Shown piece by piece: positions 25,340 through 34,370 of a DNA stretch of 50,892 nt; the stretch's first letter is position 1; each line of letters opens with the position of its first letter. Under the pieces are notes generated by a model, which made no database searches, was not told the DNA's origin, and worked only from the letters and a program-made list of their open reading frames with translations. Source of the DNA: Candidatus Parachristensenella avicola (GTDB lineage: Bacteria > Bacillota > Clostridia > Christensenellales > UMGS416); assembly GCA_904420205.1 (NCBI GenBank), contig CAJFUN010000026.1, forward strand, positions 1 to 50,892, in the 5' to 3' direction. The position numbers and the translations under genes were made by a program.

Positions 25340-26707
25340 ATGAAAGTGTTCGTAAAGGATAAGCTTTTTTACCGCAGCTTTTTCTCTATGACGGCGGTAA
25401 TCGCTTTGCAGAATCTGATCAGCTTTGCCGTGAATCTGGCGGATAACGTGATGATCGGCGGCTACAGCCAGGACGCGCTGTCCGGCGTGGCGATGGTCAA
25501 CCAGATTCAATTCCTCCTGCAGATGATCGTCATGGGGATCGGCAACGGCATTGTGGTGCTGGGAGCCCAATACTGGGGGAAAAAGCAGGTAGAGCCCATC
25601 CGCCGCGTAACCTCCATCGGTATGGTGCTTGCCATTGCCGCCGGATTGATCATGATGCTGGTGGTTTTGATTTTTCCCAAGCAAACGCTAAGCATCCTGA
25701 CCAATGAGCCGGCCGTCATCGCGGAAGGGGCCAAGTATCTTGTCATCATTTGCTTTTCCTATGTGCTTTTTGCCGTCACCAATATTTTACTTTCGGCGCT
25801 TCGTTCAGTGGAGACGGTTAAAATCGGCTTTGTGGTGACGTTGACTGCCCTGGTGGTCAATATTGTACTTAATTACGGCCTGATTTACGGCCGGATGGGC
25901 CTGCCCGAAATGGGTGTGGAGGGCGCCGCGCTGGCCACCCTGGTCTCCCGTATTGTGGAATTTGTGATTGTGGTGGTCTTTACCTTCTGCGTGGACAAAA
26001 AAATTCGCTGGCGGGCCGGCAGCATGCTGCATCTGGACAGAAGCCTCTTTAAAGACTATATTCGGGTGGGGCTGCCTCTGATCTTATCCAATAGCATTTG
26101 GGGAATTGCCATGGCTGTGCAGACGGCGATTCTAGGCAGGCTGGGATCGGATACCATTGCCGCCAATTCCATTGCTACTACGATCTTCCAGGTGGTTTCG
26201 GTGCTTTCCTATGGCGCGGCTAGCGCCTCGGGCGTCATCATCGGCAAGACGGTGGGCGAAGGGGATATCGCCCGTGTCAAGGCCTATTCCAAAACGCTGC
26301 AAATCATCTATCTTGCGATCGGCCTCTTTACGGGATGCGTGCTTTGGCTTTGCAAGGATTTTATACTGGGATTTTATTCGATTACGCCGGAAACCTATGG
26401 GCTGGCGGTGCAGTTTATCGGGGTGCTATCGATCACCGTGGTGGGTACTTCCTATCAGGTAGCGTGCCTCACCGGCATCGTGACAGGGGGCGGGGATACA
26501 CGGTTTGTCCTTATCAATGATCTCATTCATCAGTGGCTGATCGTGCTGCCGTCGGCCTTTTTGTCGGCGTTCGTCTTTCACGCGCCGCTGTGGGTGACTT
26601 TTGTCTGCCTCAAGAGCGATCAAATCCTTAAGTGCTTTGTGGCCGTGGTGAAGGTAAACCGCTACCGCTGGATCCGGGTGCTGACCCGAGAAGACGCGGC
26701 GGCATAG
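25340..26707 (+). CDS. MATE-family efflux transporter
   Basis: A 455-residue multidrug/toxin extrusion-type secondary transporter with about 12 transmembrane helices in two homologous halves. The first half begins FFSMTAVIALQNLISFAVN, then LADNVMIGGYSQDALSGVAM. The second starts near LPLILSNSIWGIAMAVQTAI. This is characteristic of the MatE fold. It probably exchanges Na+ or H+ for drugs or metabolites. It begins immediately after the tyrA stop and is probably cotranscribed, though no pathway link is apparent. Confidence 0.93.
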   Translation: MKVFVKDKLFYRSFFSMTAVIALQNLISFAVNLADNVMIGGYSQDALSGVAMVNQIQFLLQMIVMGIGNGIVVLGAQYWGKKQVEPIRRVTSIGMVLAIAAGLIMMLVVLIFPKQTLSILTNEPAVIAEGAKYLVIICFSYVLFAVTNILLSALRSVETVKIGFVVTLTALVVNIVLNYGLIYGRMGLPEMGVEGAALATLVSRIVEFVIVVVFTFCVDKKIRWRAGSMLHLDRSLFKDYIRVGLPLILSNSIWGIAMAVQTAILGRLGSDTIAANSIATTIFQVVSVLSYGAASASGVIIGKTVGEGDIARVKAYSKTLQIIYLAIGLFTGCVLWLCKDFILGFYSITPETYGLAVQFIGVLSITVVGTSYQVACLTGIVTGGGDTRFVLINDLIHQWLIVLPSAFLSAFVFHAPLWVTFVCLKSDQILKCFVAVVKVNRYRWIRVLTREDAAA

Positions 26708-26722
26708 AGGAGGGTATCGGAA

Positions 26723-27130
26723 ATGGCGGTTCAAATCGAGCGGGATGTATACCCCAAAACAAGCAAGCTTGCCGCGCTCTATGAGGCGGTAGGCTGGAGC
26801 GCCTATACCCAGGATGAGGCGTCGCTGACCCGGGCCGTGGCGCAGTCGCTGGCCGTTGTCACCGCCTGGGAAGGCGAGGAGCGGCTGGTTGGATTGGCTC
26901 GGGCCGTGGGCGATGGGGAAAGCATACTTTTTATCCAGGATGTGCTGGTGCACCCGGAGTATCAGGGACATGGGATTGGAAGCGCTTTGGTAAGGGAGCT
27001 GTGCGCCATGTATCCCGCTGTCCGGCGAAAGCTGCTGCTGGCTGACGATACGCCGGAGCTGGCCTCCTTTTATCGGCAGCTGGATTGGGTTCCCGTGAAA
27101 GAGGCGGGGATGGAGGCATGGACGCTGTAA
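26723..27130 (+). CDS. GNAT-family N-acetyltransferase
   Basis: A 135-residue GCN5-related acetyltransferase. Motif A, FIQDVLVHPEYQGHGIGSALVREL (about 75-98), contains the Q/R-x-x-G-x-G/A acetyl-CoA-binding loop. The C-terminal LASFYRQLDWVPV is the typical motif B. It is the third gene of the tyrA-MATE unit, 15 nt downstream, behind GGAGG. The acceptor is unknown. It is followed by a strong terminator. Confidence 0.9.
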   Translation: MAVQIERDVYPKTSKLAALYEAVGWSAYTQDEASLTRAVAQSLAVVTAWEGEERLVGLARAVGDGESILFIQDVLVHPEYQGHGIGSALVRELCAMYPAVRRKLLLADDTPELASFYRQLDWVPVKEAGMEAWTL

Positions 27131-27140
27131 TCGGGCGGAT

Positions 27141-27168
27141 AAAAGGCCGTGAGAACCACGGCCTTTTT
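27141..27168 (+). terminator. Terminator of the tyrA-MATE-GNAT unit
   Basis: GGCCGTG (27145-27151) and CACGGCC (27157-27163) preceded by A4 and followed by T5, 10 nt after the GNAT stop. Confidence 0.85.
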
Positions 27169-27189
27169 ATTTTGCCCATAAAGCGTTCC

Positions 27190-27426
27190 CTCCTGACGGC
27201 ACCGCCAGGCCGAGAAATCCTGTAGCGATAGGGGGAATAAATCAAACCCAGCACCATGTCGCAGCCTACGCTGCACAAAAAAACACAGCTGTTCTTGGGT
27301 TCCTATCCCCTCTGCGACTACGCGGATGCGAAGATTTCCTGCCAGCTCGATGAAACTGGCCATGATCTTCTGCGCCCTTTCATGGGCAATATCGCGCGTC
27401 AGCTGGTGGGATACGTCCTTGGCATA
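27190..27426 (-). pseudogene. C-terminal remnant of an EAL-domain phosphodiesterase
   Basis: The minus-strand frame reads MASFIELAGNLRIRVVAEGI, then GTQEQLCFFVQRRLRHGAG, then FDLFPLSLQDFSAW. This is the end of an EAL domain (c-di-GMP phosphodiesterase): the family has ELAxxLGxxVVAEGVETxEQL followed by GYLFSxPLP. Recognisable homology begins near 27420 and nothing earlier in the domain, including the EAL motif, is present. No start or promoter remains. It shows past c-di-GMP signalling genes here. Confidence 0.7.
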
Positions 27427-27534
27427 AGAGCAAGCCGTTCGATAACACCGCGATCATATCAATCATACCTTTTCCAATTTATTCTATAGGTAGGACAGGT
27501 CACTTTCTTTTTTATATAAAATAGACGTTCACTC

Positions 27535-27586
27535 TTGACAGAAGGCGGGAGCTTGCTATAATCCAGAATGACCGACCGGTCAGTCA
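27535..27586 (+). promoter_or_regulatory. RND operon promoter with TetR-type operator
   Basis: TTGACA (27535-27540), 16-nt spacer, TATAAT (27557-27562, extended by TG). Directly downstream at 27569-27586 is the 18-bp near-perfect palindrome TGACCGACCGGTCAGTCA, a typical TetR-family operator. Binding there would block the initiating polymerase. The TetR gene at the end of the operon is the obvious ligand. Confidence 0.82.
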
Positions 27587-27630
27587 CAAACGTGACGACG
27601 GTACAACTATATCATGCGATGGAGGATAGG

Positions 27631-30600
27631 ATGCCAAGATATTCCGTGAAAAAGCCGCTGACCATTATCGTGGCGACGATCGCGGTAGTATTGCTCGGTG
27701 TGATTGCGTTTACCAGCATGAGCACCGACCTGCTGCCGGAAATGGATCTGCCCTATGTAGTGGTCATGACGACGTATCCAGGCGCGACGCCCGAAAAAGT
27801 TGAGACAACGGTAACGAAGCCGCTGGAGCAAAGCCTATCTACCGCCAGCGGGCTATCGAACATTACCAGCATCTCGCAGGAGAATATGAGCCTCGTTATC
27901 CTGGAATTTAACCAGGGGACCAACATGGATTCGGCCATGATTGAACTTTCTGGCAGCATTGACCTGGTGAAGGCCCAGCTGGATGACGGCGTTAGCACGC
28001 CGACCATGATGAAGATGAACCCGGATATGCTGCCGGTGATGGTGGCCAGCGCGGATATTGAAGGGATGGACTTCCAGGAGGCTTGCACGCTGATTGCCGA
28101 TACGGTGATTCCCGCCTTGGAGCGGGTAAACGGCGTAGCGTCGGTGACGGGATCCGGGCTACTGGAGCAGTCTGTGCAGGTATCCATCAGCCAAGACAAA
28201 ATTGACGCGCTGAACCGGAGAATTTTGGCTGCTGTGGATAGCGAGCTGGCCGAGGCGGAGGAGAAGCTGGATGAGGCGGAGGCGTCCATCCAGTCGGGCT
28301 ATGGCCAGATTAATCAGCAGCAGAAACAGTTTGAAAGCCAAAAGGAGCAGCTCACCCAGGGCGTGCAGCAGCTTGACGACGCGCTGACGCAGGCGCGGAG
28401 CGGCTTGGAGGCGCTTGCGCCCCAACGGGAGACGCTGGTTCAGGGCGCGGAAGCCCTGCGGGCCCAGATTGAGCCGCTGGAGCAGCAGGAGGCTGCGCTG
28501 ACCGGCAAAGAGCAAGAGCTGACCGAAGAGGAGGCCGAACAGTTGGCCCAGATTCAGGCGGCCCTGCCGCCTTTGCGCCAGCAGCTGGCCGAGGCGGAGA
28601 GCGCGCTGGAGGCCATGGACGGCCAGATCGCCACCCTGGAAGGCACGGTATCCGAGCTGGAAGGGAAGCTGACGGAAGCACAGTCGGCGCAGTCGCAGCT
28701 GGCGGCGGCCGAAAGCGAGGTATCCAGCCAGCTGAAAAGCGCAAGGAACAAGCTGGCCTCCGGGCAGAAGGAGCTGGACGCCCAGCGGGAGCAATTCGAA
28801 CAGTCTCGGGATGAGGCCCTGGAAAAGGCGAATATTTCAGGCATTGTAACCGCCGACATGATCGGCAATATCCTGACGGCGCAGAACTTCTCGATGCCTG
28901 CCGGCTACCTCTCCGAGGGGGAGGAGCAGTACGCCGTTAAGGTGGGCGACCAGTATGGCGACGTGGAGGAAATGAAGCGCCAGATGCTGTTCACCGTGGA
29001 AGCGGGGGATATTGGGACGGTCTATCTGGAGGACGTGGCCGATGTGATGGTCACGGACAACGCTGATGAGCTGTACGCCAAGATCAACGGCAACGACGGC
29101 GTGCTGCTCTCCTTCCAGAAGCAGAGCACGGCGGCTACGACGGATGTAACCCATGCAATTAACGATGCCATGAGCCGCTTGGAAGGCGAGATTGAGGGCC
29201 TGCGGATGGTCACGCTGCAGGATCAGGGCATCTATATCGATATGATCATCGACTCGGTGCTGGAAAACCTGGTGATGGGCGGCATACTGGCGGTCCTCGT
29301 GCTGCTCATTTTCCTGAGGAGCGGACGGCCGACGCTGATCATTGCTCTGTCCATTCCCATGAGCCTGCTGTTCGCTGTGGTAATGATGTATTTCTCCGGC
29401 GTTACGCTGAACATCATCTCCCTGGCGGGCTTGGCCTTGGGCGTGGGCATGCTGGTGGATAACTCCATCGTGGTGATTGAAAACATCTATCGTTTACGCT
29501 CTGAAGGCATGCCGGCCGCTCAGGCCGCGGTCAAGGGGGCGGGACAGGTTGCCGGCGCCATTATTTCCTCGACGCTGACCACCATTTGCGTATTCCTTCC
29601 CATCGTGTTTACCGAGGGTATTACCCGGCAGCTGTTTACCGACATGGGCCTAACCATCGCTTACTCTCTGATCGCAAGCCTGATTATCGCCCTGACGCTG
29701 GTGCCGGCGCTGGCTTCCACCATGCTTAAGAACGCGAAGGAGAAGCGGCATAGAATCTTTGATAGCGTTACCCGGGGCTATGGACGGGGATTGGCCTGGA
29801 CGCTGCGGCATAAGGCCGTAGTACTGGTGCTGGCCCTGGCGCTGTTGGGCATGTCGGCTGCAGCAGCCGTATCCATGGGCACTGCTTTTATGCCGGAAGC
29901 CGATTCGAATCAGCTCTCTGCAACGCTGGAAATGCCGGAGGGATCGACGGCTCAGCAGCGCCGCGATATGAGCGCTGAAATCATTGACCGAATCCTGTCG
30001 GTACCTGATGTGGAGACCGTGGGCGCCATGGAAGGATCGGGCATGATGCTATCGGATTCGTCGGATAGCATATCTTATTACATTCTCTTAAAGGATGACC
30101 GCCAAATGTCCTCCGATGAAGTGGTGAAGGCCATTGAGGAGAAGACCGGCGATCTGGACGCAACCCTTACGCTTTCAGCCAGCAACATGGATTTGTCGGC
30201 GCTGGGCGGCTCCGGCATTGACGTGGTAATCGAAGGCGATGACCTGGATACGTTGCGGACGCTGGCTGGGGATATGGCTGAGTTGCTGCGCCAAACGGAG
30301 GGAACGACCCAAATCGACGACGGTCTGGAAGATGGATCGCAGGAGATCCGCGTTGTAGTCGATAAGAATAAAGCTATGGAGCGGAACTTAACGGTGGCCC
30401 AGGTATATCAACAGGTTTCCTCGGCGCTGCAGGAGGAAAATACCGCTACCAGCGTGACGCTGAACAATGAGAGCATGCCGGTGATTGTCGTGGAGAACAG
30501 CGGCCTGACTCGGGAAAATTTGGCAGCCTATACGTGGACGGTCACCGACAGCGCCGGCGAGGAGAAAACGCTGCGGCTGAGCGACGTAGCACAGGTGTAT

Positions 30601-31311
30601 GAGGCGGAAGGATTTTCCGCTATCCGCCATGATAACCAGGTTCGGACGCTGACGGTTTCCTGCCAGATTGACGACGCGCACAATATCGGCTTGGTTAGCC
30701 GGGATCTAGAACAGAGGCTGGCTGCCTATGAAACGCCCGCGGGCTACAATATCCGGCTGAGCGGCGAGAATGAGACCATTAACAACACCCTTCGCGATCT
30801 GGTTACCATGATCATTTTGGCTGTAGCGCTGATTTACCTGATTATGGTGGCCCAGTTCCAGAGTTGGCTGTCGCCCTTCATCGTGATCTTCACCATCCCG
30901 TTAGCCTTTACAGGCGGCCTGCTGGCCCTGTGGGCGGCGCAAATGGAGATTTCCATGATCGCCATGCTGGGATTCCTCATGCTATCGGGCGTTATCGTTA
31001 ACAACGGCATCGTGTTCGTGGATTACGTTAACCAGCTGCGGCAAGGCGGCATGGAGAAGCGCGAAGCGCTGCTGGAAGCGGGCAAAACGCGGCTGCGTCC
31101 CATCCTGATGACGACGCTGACCACCGTGCTGGCGCTGGTTACGCTGGCGCTGGGCATGGGCTCTGGCGCTGAGATGCTGCAGCCCATGGCTGTAGTCATG
31201 ATCGGCGGATTGACCTATGCCACCCTGATGACGCTCTTCGTGGTGCCGTCGCTATATGATATTTTCCAGCGCAGGCCCATGCGGAACGTGGAACTTGAGG
31301 AAGAGAAGTGA
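27631..31311 (+). CDS. RND efflux transporter permease with coiled-coil insertion
   Basis: A 1,226-residue AcrB/HAE-type RND permease: TM1 near residues 12-32, TMs 2-6 and 8-12, and duplicated porter domains. GMLVDNSIVVIENIYR carries the conserved TM4 acidic proton-relay residue. It is about 180 residues longer than AcrB. The extra length is a Glu/Gln-rich predicted coiled coil (about 203-400) inserted in the first periplasmic porter region. No membrane-fusion or outer-membrane partner is encoded nearby, so the inserted coil may substitute for an adaptor (inference). The start at 27631 follows GGAGG at 27621-27625. A longer frame from 27568 begins inside the operator. It ends overlapping tetR. 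Confidence 0.93.
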   Translation: MPRYSVKKPLTIIVATIAVVLLGVIAFTSMSTDLLPEMDLPYVVVMTTYPGATPEKVETTVTKPLEQSLSTASGLSNITSISQENMSLVILEFNQGTNMDSAMIELSGSIDLVKAQLDDGVSTPTMMKMNPDMLPVMVASADIEGMDFQEACTLIADTVIPALERVNGVASVTGSGLLEQSVQVSISQDKIDALNRRILAAVDSELAEAEEKLDEAEASIQSGYGQINQQQKQFESQKEQLTQGVQQLDDALTQARSGLEALAPQRETLVQGAEALRAQIEPLEQQEAALTGKEQELTEEEAEQLAQIQAALPPLRQQLAEAESALEAMDGQIATLEGTVSELEGKLTEAQSAQSQLAAAESEVSSQLKSARNKLASGQKELDAQREQFEQSRDEALEKANISGIVTADMIGNILTAQNFSMPAGYLSEGEEQYAVKVGDQYGDVEEMKRQMLFTVEAGDIGTVYLEDVADVMVTDNADELYAKINGNDGVLLSFQKQSTAATTDVTHAINDAMSRLEGEIEGLRMVTLQDQGIYIDMIIDSVLENLVMGGILAVLVLLIFLRSGRPTLIIALSIPMSLLFAVVMMYFSGVTLNIISLAGLALGVGMLVDNSIVVIENIYRLRSEGMPAAQAAVKGAGQVAGAIISSTLTTICVFLPIVFTEGITRQLFTDMGLTIAYSLIASLIIALTLVPALASTMLKNAKEKRHRIFDSVTRGYGRGLAWTLRHKAVVLVLALALLGMSAAAAVSMGTAFMPEADSNQLSATLEMPEGSTAQQRRDMSAEIIDRILSVPDVETVGAMEGSGMMLSDSSDSISYYILLKDDRQMSSDEVVKAIEEKTGDLDATLTLSASNMDLSALGGSGIDVVIEGDDLDTLRTLAGDMAELLRQTEGTTQIDDGLEDGSQEIRVVVDKNKAMERNLTVAQVYQQVSSALQEENTATSVTLNNESMPVIVVENSGLTRENLAAYTWTVTDSAGEEKTLRLSDVAQVYEAEGFSAIRHDNQVRTLTVSCQIDDAHNIGLVSRDLEQRLAAYETPAGYNIRLSGENETINNTLRDLVTMIILAVALIYLIMVAQFQSWLSPFIVIFTIPLAFTGGLLALWAAQMEISMIAMLGFLMLSGVIVNNGIVFVDYVNQLRQGGMEKREALLEAGKTRLRPILMTTLTTVLALVTLALGMGSGAEMLQPMAVVMIGGLTYATLMTLFVVPSLYDIFQRRPMRNVELEEEK

Positions 31312-31913
31312 ACCGAATGAATCGAAACGACTCGGAAAAGGAGATCGCCATCTACGAGGGCGTCCGCAAGCTGATCCGGCAGAATGTGAATCTATCCCAG
31401 GTGACGGCCAGCGAGATTGCCCAAGCGGCGGGTATCGGCAAGGGAACGCTATACAACTACTTTTCCACCAAAGATGAGATCATCGCCCGGACAGTGTTTT
31501 ACCTTATCGATCAGCACTTGGCCCAGATCCAAGCGTGTATGGAATGCCAGAAGCACTTTGAGGATAAATGCCGCGCAGCGCTGGATTTTATCCGCGTGCA
31601 GGCCAATCAGCGGGATTCACAGCTCCATCTGATGCTGATGGGCATAGATGGAGGCCAAGTTGCGCCCTTTCTGCGCCAGGGGATGGAGCGGATGCGCGCT
31701 ACTATGCAAGAAGTGGAGCGGATTGTTCTTATGCTGGCTGAAACCGGCGTGGCCGAAGGCGTGATTGTCCGGCAGGAGTCGGGCTATACGGTGCAGGTCT
31801 TCCTTTCGGCGCTGATGGGTTACTGCCGATGCCTTTGCGGCCCGAGAAAAGAGACGGATGGGGTTATGGCCGCCCAACGTGCCTATCAGATACTGGTCAA
31901 AGCCCTGAACTAG
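31308..31913 (+). CDS. TetR/AcrR-family repressor of the RND pump
   Basis: A 201-residue TetR-type regulator. The N-terminal helix-turn-helix (about 27-60: VTASEIAQAAGIGKGTLYNYFSTKDEII) is followed by a ligand-binding helical domain. A GTG start at 31308 overlaps the pump stop codon (GTGA). An ATG at 31317 is the alternative. The operon-end position and the promoter palindrome at 27569-27586 make negative autoregulation of the pump operon very likely. The inducer is unknown. Confidence 0.92.
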   Translation: MNRMNRNDSEKEIAIYEGVRKLIRQNVNLSQVTASEIAQAAGIGKGTLYNYFSTKDEIIARTVFYLIDQHLAQIQACMECQKHFEDKCRAALDFIRVQANQRDSQLHLMLMGIDGGQVAPFLRQGMERMRATMQEVERIVLMLAETGVAEGVIVRQESGYTVQVFLSALMGYCRCLCGPRKETDGVMAAQRAYQILVKALN

Positions 31914-31925
31914 AAGCGAATGAAT

Positions 31926-31954
31926 AAGCCCCCGATGCATAGCATCGGGGGCTT
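31926..31954. terminator. Bidirectional terminator between tetR and the binding-protein gene
   Basis: A 13-bp perfect stem (AAGCCCCCGATGC at 31926-31938 with its complement at 31942-31954) and 3-nt loop lies between convergent genes, with T-rich flanks on the plus side. Confidence 0.82.
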
Positions 31955-31969
31955 TGTCTTGCTGCAAGG

Positions 31970-33766
31970 TTACGGTTGGATTTCTGTAAAATATCCGGCC
32001 TCGTGATAGCGGGCAAGCGCTTCGGTAAAGCGTACGGTCATGCCCTGTTCAATGGCGTCAATGCCCATGGAGGAGAGTTGCTCTAGCATCGCCTCCCAAC
32101 GGGAGGATACCTCCTGGGATGAGGGCGACCGCACAATTTCCCACATTGCCTGATACCAATAATCCTGGAGCGCGGTATAGGCTTCATAGTCGGCGCTGCC
32201 GACCTCAGGCTCGGCAAAGCTGAAGACGGGGACTTTATTTTTGGCTGCATAAGCCTTATAGTTCACGCCCGCCCGTATCAGCATCTGCCGGGCTGCCAGC
32301 GTATCCTGGTTGGTGTAGCAGCCCTGAGGAGAGGCGGCCAGCATGCCGTTCACCCAGGGCTGATCCATGAAGGTCCAATACTGAAGGCCATCTTGCCGCC
32401 AAGAATCCCATACCTTGCTCAGGTCGTTCATGGAACAAGTTTCCTGCGGATATCGGTATTCCGGACGGACGCTTAAGCCCGTCTCCTCGTCATAGTCGTA
32501 GTGGACGCCCTCGATGCCCCAGTGGGTCAGCTTTGCCCCTTCAGCGCTGCGCAAAAATTGCATAAAATGGATGGCACGATCCTGATGGAGACAGCTTTTG
32601 GCAATGAAGAGACCACCGCGGGCTTGATTCGACTGCATCTTGGGGTTAATCGCGTGGTCGGCAGCTTGAAACTGGATCTCGCCCTCATAGGTTAGGGGTT
32701 CCTCTAGGATCAGATATGGGAAGGGCTCCGACTGGTCGTTGGCGTTCTCCCTCAAAGCATACCATGCAATGTTGACCGACATGCTGGTGGAAGCGGTGGC
32801 AAAGGAAAGGGGCTGGGTATCCACCAAGTAGTCGCCGGTGTCATAGGGGTCGTGGTTGTCGGGGCGGCGCATAATCTCCTCCTCCGGCAGGGCCAGCACG
32901 CCGTCCCGATACCATTTGTTCATCAGCTGCAGGTAGGGGAGCCACTGGGGATCGCGCAGGGGCGTGCGTACAGAGCGCGTCTGCTGATCCCAATGGAGAA
33001 ACTGCCGGACACCCATCCAATCCGCGATCGGAGAGGCAACGGCATTGATCTGGCGCAGCGGGTAGGTCACGTCCAGTTCCTGACCGCGTTGCTTTATCAG
33101 ATAGAGCAGCGACTCCAATTCCTCCACCGAAGTGGGAACGGGACGCCCTAGCTGCTCCAGCAGATCCTGACGAAGAATCATGAGCCGGGGAACGTCGATG
33201 GGAATGCGGGGATCGGCATATACCGCCTCGTCATAGTAGCCCACACGAAGGGTATACACATGGCCGTCGCTGGATTCATTGTTGAGCTTCTCCAGCGGAT
33301 CGATCCCGTCCCAGAAATCGGGGCAATGGGCCGCAGCCAGCTCGTCTAGAGCGCAGGCGTAGGATGCGTCGGACATGGATACGAGGCTGAATTCATCGCT
33401 AAAGAAGACCAAGTCAGAAAAGTCGTTGGAGGCGGCCATGAGCGAGAAGAGACTCCCGTTCGGCGATGCGGACAGATGCTCGAGACCCTTTTCGAGCACC
33501 AGCGTGACACCTGTCAAGTCAGAAACCATGCGGGAAATGGGATCCTCCGCCCATTTAGGCAGATAATTGCCAGATGTGGACGTATCGCTTCCCGAAAAAG
33601 TCAGCGTCACCGGGTCGGTATGCTGCTTCCAGGTGGGCGCCGCCTGCTCCGGCGCGGCGGAGCCCTGGGACGCATCAGTGCTTCTTCCGGAAGGCTGCTG
33701 CTGGCAGGATGTACCGGTCAACACGACGCAGAGGCATAACAGCAGCGATAACCAGGTTCGAATCAT
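31970..33766 (-). CDS. Orphan extracellular solute-binding lipoprotein (family 1-like)
   Basis: A 598-residue secreted protein. The signal peptide (1-22) ends in LTGTSC, a weak lipobox, so lipid attachment is likely but not certain. The following low-complexity Ser/Gln/Ala linker is typical of binding lipoproteins. The rest resembles large carbohydrate-binding (LplA-type) ABC solute-binding proteins, with ISRMVSDLTGVTLVLEKG and a C-terminal WEAMLEQLSSMGIDAIEQ. No permease or ATPase genes are adjacent, so it must share components encoded elsewhere or act as a sensor. The start at 33766 has AAAGGAGGG upstream. The promoter contains a 28-bp tandem duplication. Confidence 0.83.
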   Translation of the reverse strand: MIRTWLSLLLCLCVVLTGTSCQQQPSGRSTDASQGSAAPEQAAPTWKQHTDPVTLTFSGSDTSTSGNYLPKWAEDPISRMVSDLTGVTLVLEKGLEHLSASPNGSLFSLMAASNDFSDLVFFSDEFSLVSMSDASYACALDELAAAHCPDFWDGIDPLEKLNNESSDGHVYTLRVGYYDEAVYADPRIPIDVPRLMILRQDLLEQLGRPVPTSVEELESLLYLIKQRGQELDVTYPLRQINAVASPIADWMGVRQFLHWDQQTRSVRTPLRDPQWLPYLQLMNKWYRDGVLALPEEEIMRRPDNHDPYDTGDYLVDTQPLSFATASTSMSVNIAWYALRENANDQSEPFPYLILEEPLTYEGEIQFQAADHAINPKMQSNQARGGLFIAKSCLHQDRAIHFMQFLRSAEGAKLTHWGIEGVHYDYDEETGLSVRPEYRYPQETCSMNDLSKVWDSWRQDGLQYWTFMDQPWVNGMLAASPQGCYTNQDTLAARQMLIRAGVNYKAYAAKNKVPVFSFAEPEVGSADYEAYTALQDYWYQAMWEIVRSPSSQEVSSRWEAMLEQLSSMGIDAIEQGMTVRFTEALARYHEAGYFTEIQP

Positions 33767-33795
33767 TGTCTTACCCTCCTTTTGCAATAATACTT

Positions 33796-33801
33796 ATTAT
33801 A
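33796..33801 (-). promoter_or_regulatory. -10 element of the solute-binding gene
   Basis: TATAAT on the minus strand, 30 nt upstream of the start codon. A good -35 is not visible. The region where it should be lies inside the 28-bp tandem repeats, suggesting activator-dependent transcription. Confidence 0.5.
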
Positions 33802-33805
33802 TCAT

Positions 33806-33860
33806 TTGTAGCTGATGAATGATATTGATTAGATTGTAGCTGATGAATGATATTGATTAG
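33806..33860. repeat. 28-bp tandem duplication in promoter region
   Basis: The 27-nt unit beginning TTGTAGCTGATGAATGATA occurs at 33806-33832 and again, identically, at 33834-33860 (period 28). It lies just upstream of the -10 of the minus-strand binding-protein gene. Confidence 0.9.
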
Positions 33861-34011
33861 AAAGATAAAATAAAACAAGACAAAAATCGATAAAAATAGA
33901 TAAAATATGTATAAAAACGATCCAAATAAGTAAAAATTATATATGTAAATATCCGAAAAGAAGATATAAAATCACAATATACATCGAGAGTGGAATGAGC
34001 AGAAGAGAAAG
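33861..34011. other. Very AT-rich, A-tract-phased segment
   Basis: About 130 nt dominated by repeated GATAAAA/ATAAAA units, far more AT-rich than its surroundings. No gene. It probably contains the promoter of the small secreted protein (TATAAAAT near 33965-33972) and may be intrinsically curved. Confidence 0.55.
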
Positions 34012-34024
34012 GGGAGGGTTTGAT

Positions 34025-34309
34025 ATGAAATTAAAGGTTTTGAAGAACATCGGTGCTGTTCTGTTGGTTTCAATCTTACTATCTATTCCCGTAGTGGCAG
34101 CAGCCAGAGGCCTTAATGACTACCCATTGACCTGTCCGCGCTGTGGAGGTACCACAGGAGATTATTATAGGCAAGTTTCTGGAACTGCGAATGGATGGTG
34201 CCATAGCACACGATGCAGCAGCTGTGGAACGGCATATCTGCAACGGCATTGGGGCACTCCCAGAGCTACTTGTACAAAATGTGATGCCACCATTAATTAC
34301 TTTAACTAA
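34025..34309 (+). CDS. Small secreted cysteine-rich (zinc-ribbon-like) protein
   Basis: A 94-residue predicted exported protein. Residues 1-27 form a signal peptide (LLVSILLSIPVVAAA). The mature 65 residues contain seven cysteines: CPRC, CHSTRC, SSC and CTKC. This arrangement fits zinc-ribbon knuckles or disulphides. I know no characterised homologue. The start at 34025 follows GGGGAGGG with 7-nt spacing. A longer frame from 33995 lacks a site and would break the signal peptide. Codon usage and flanks are markedly more AT-rich than the neighbourhood, suggesting recent acquisition. It ends in a strong terminator as a single-gene unit. Confidence 0.78.
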   Translation: MKLKVLKNIGAVLLVSILLSIPVVAAARGLNDYPLTCPRCGGTTGDYYRQVSGTANGWCHSTRCSSCGTAYLQRHWGTPRATCTKCDATINYFN

Positions 34310-34370
34310 CTCTCTTTTAATGACAATTTGAAAAGTTAAATGATGTTAGTCTCTTCTGCTTATTAAAAGG

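Noticed and set aside
28159..28794. Leu/Arg/Gln-rich minus-strand frame inside the RND gene
   Set aside because: Shadow of the repetitive coiled-coil coding sequence. No start signal.
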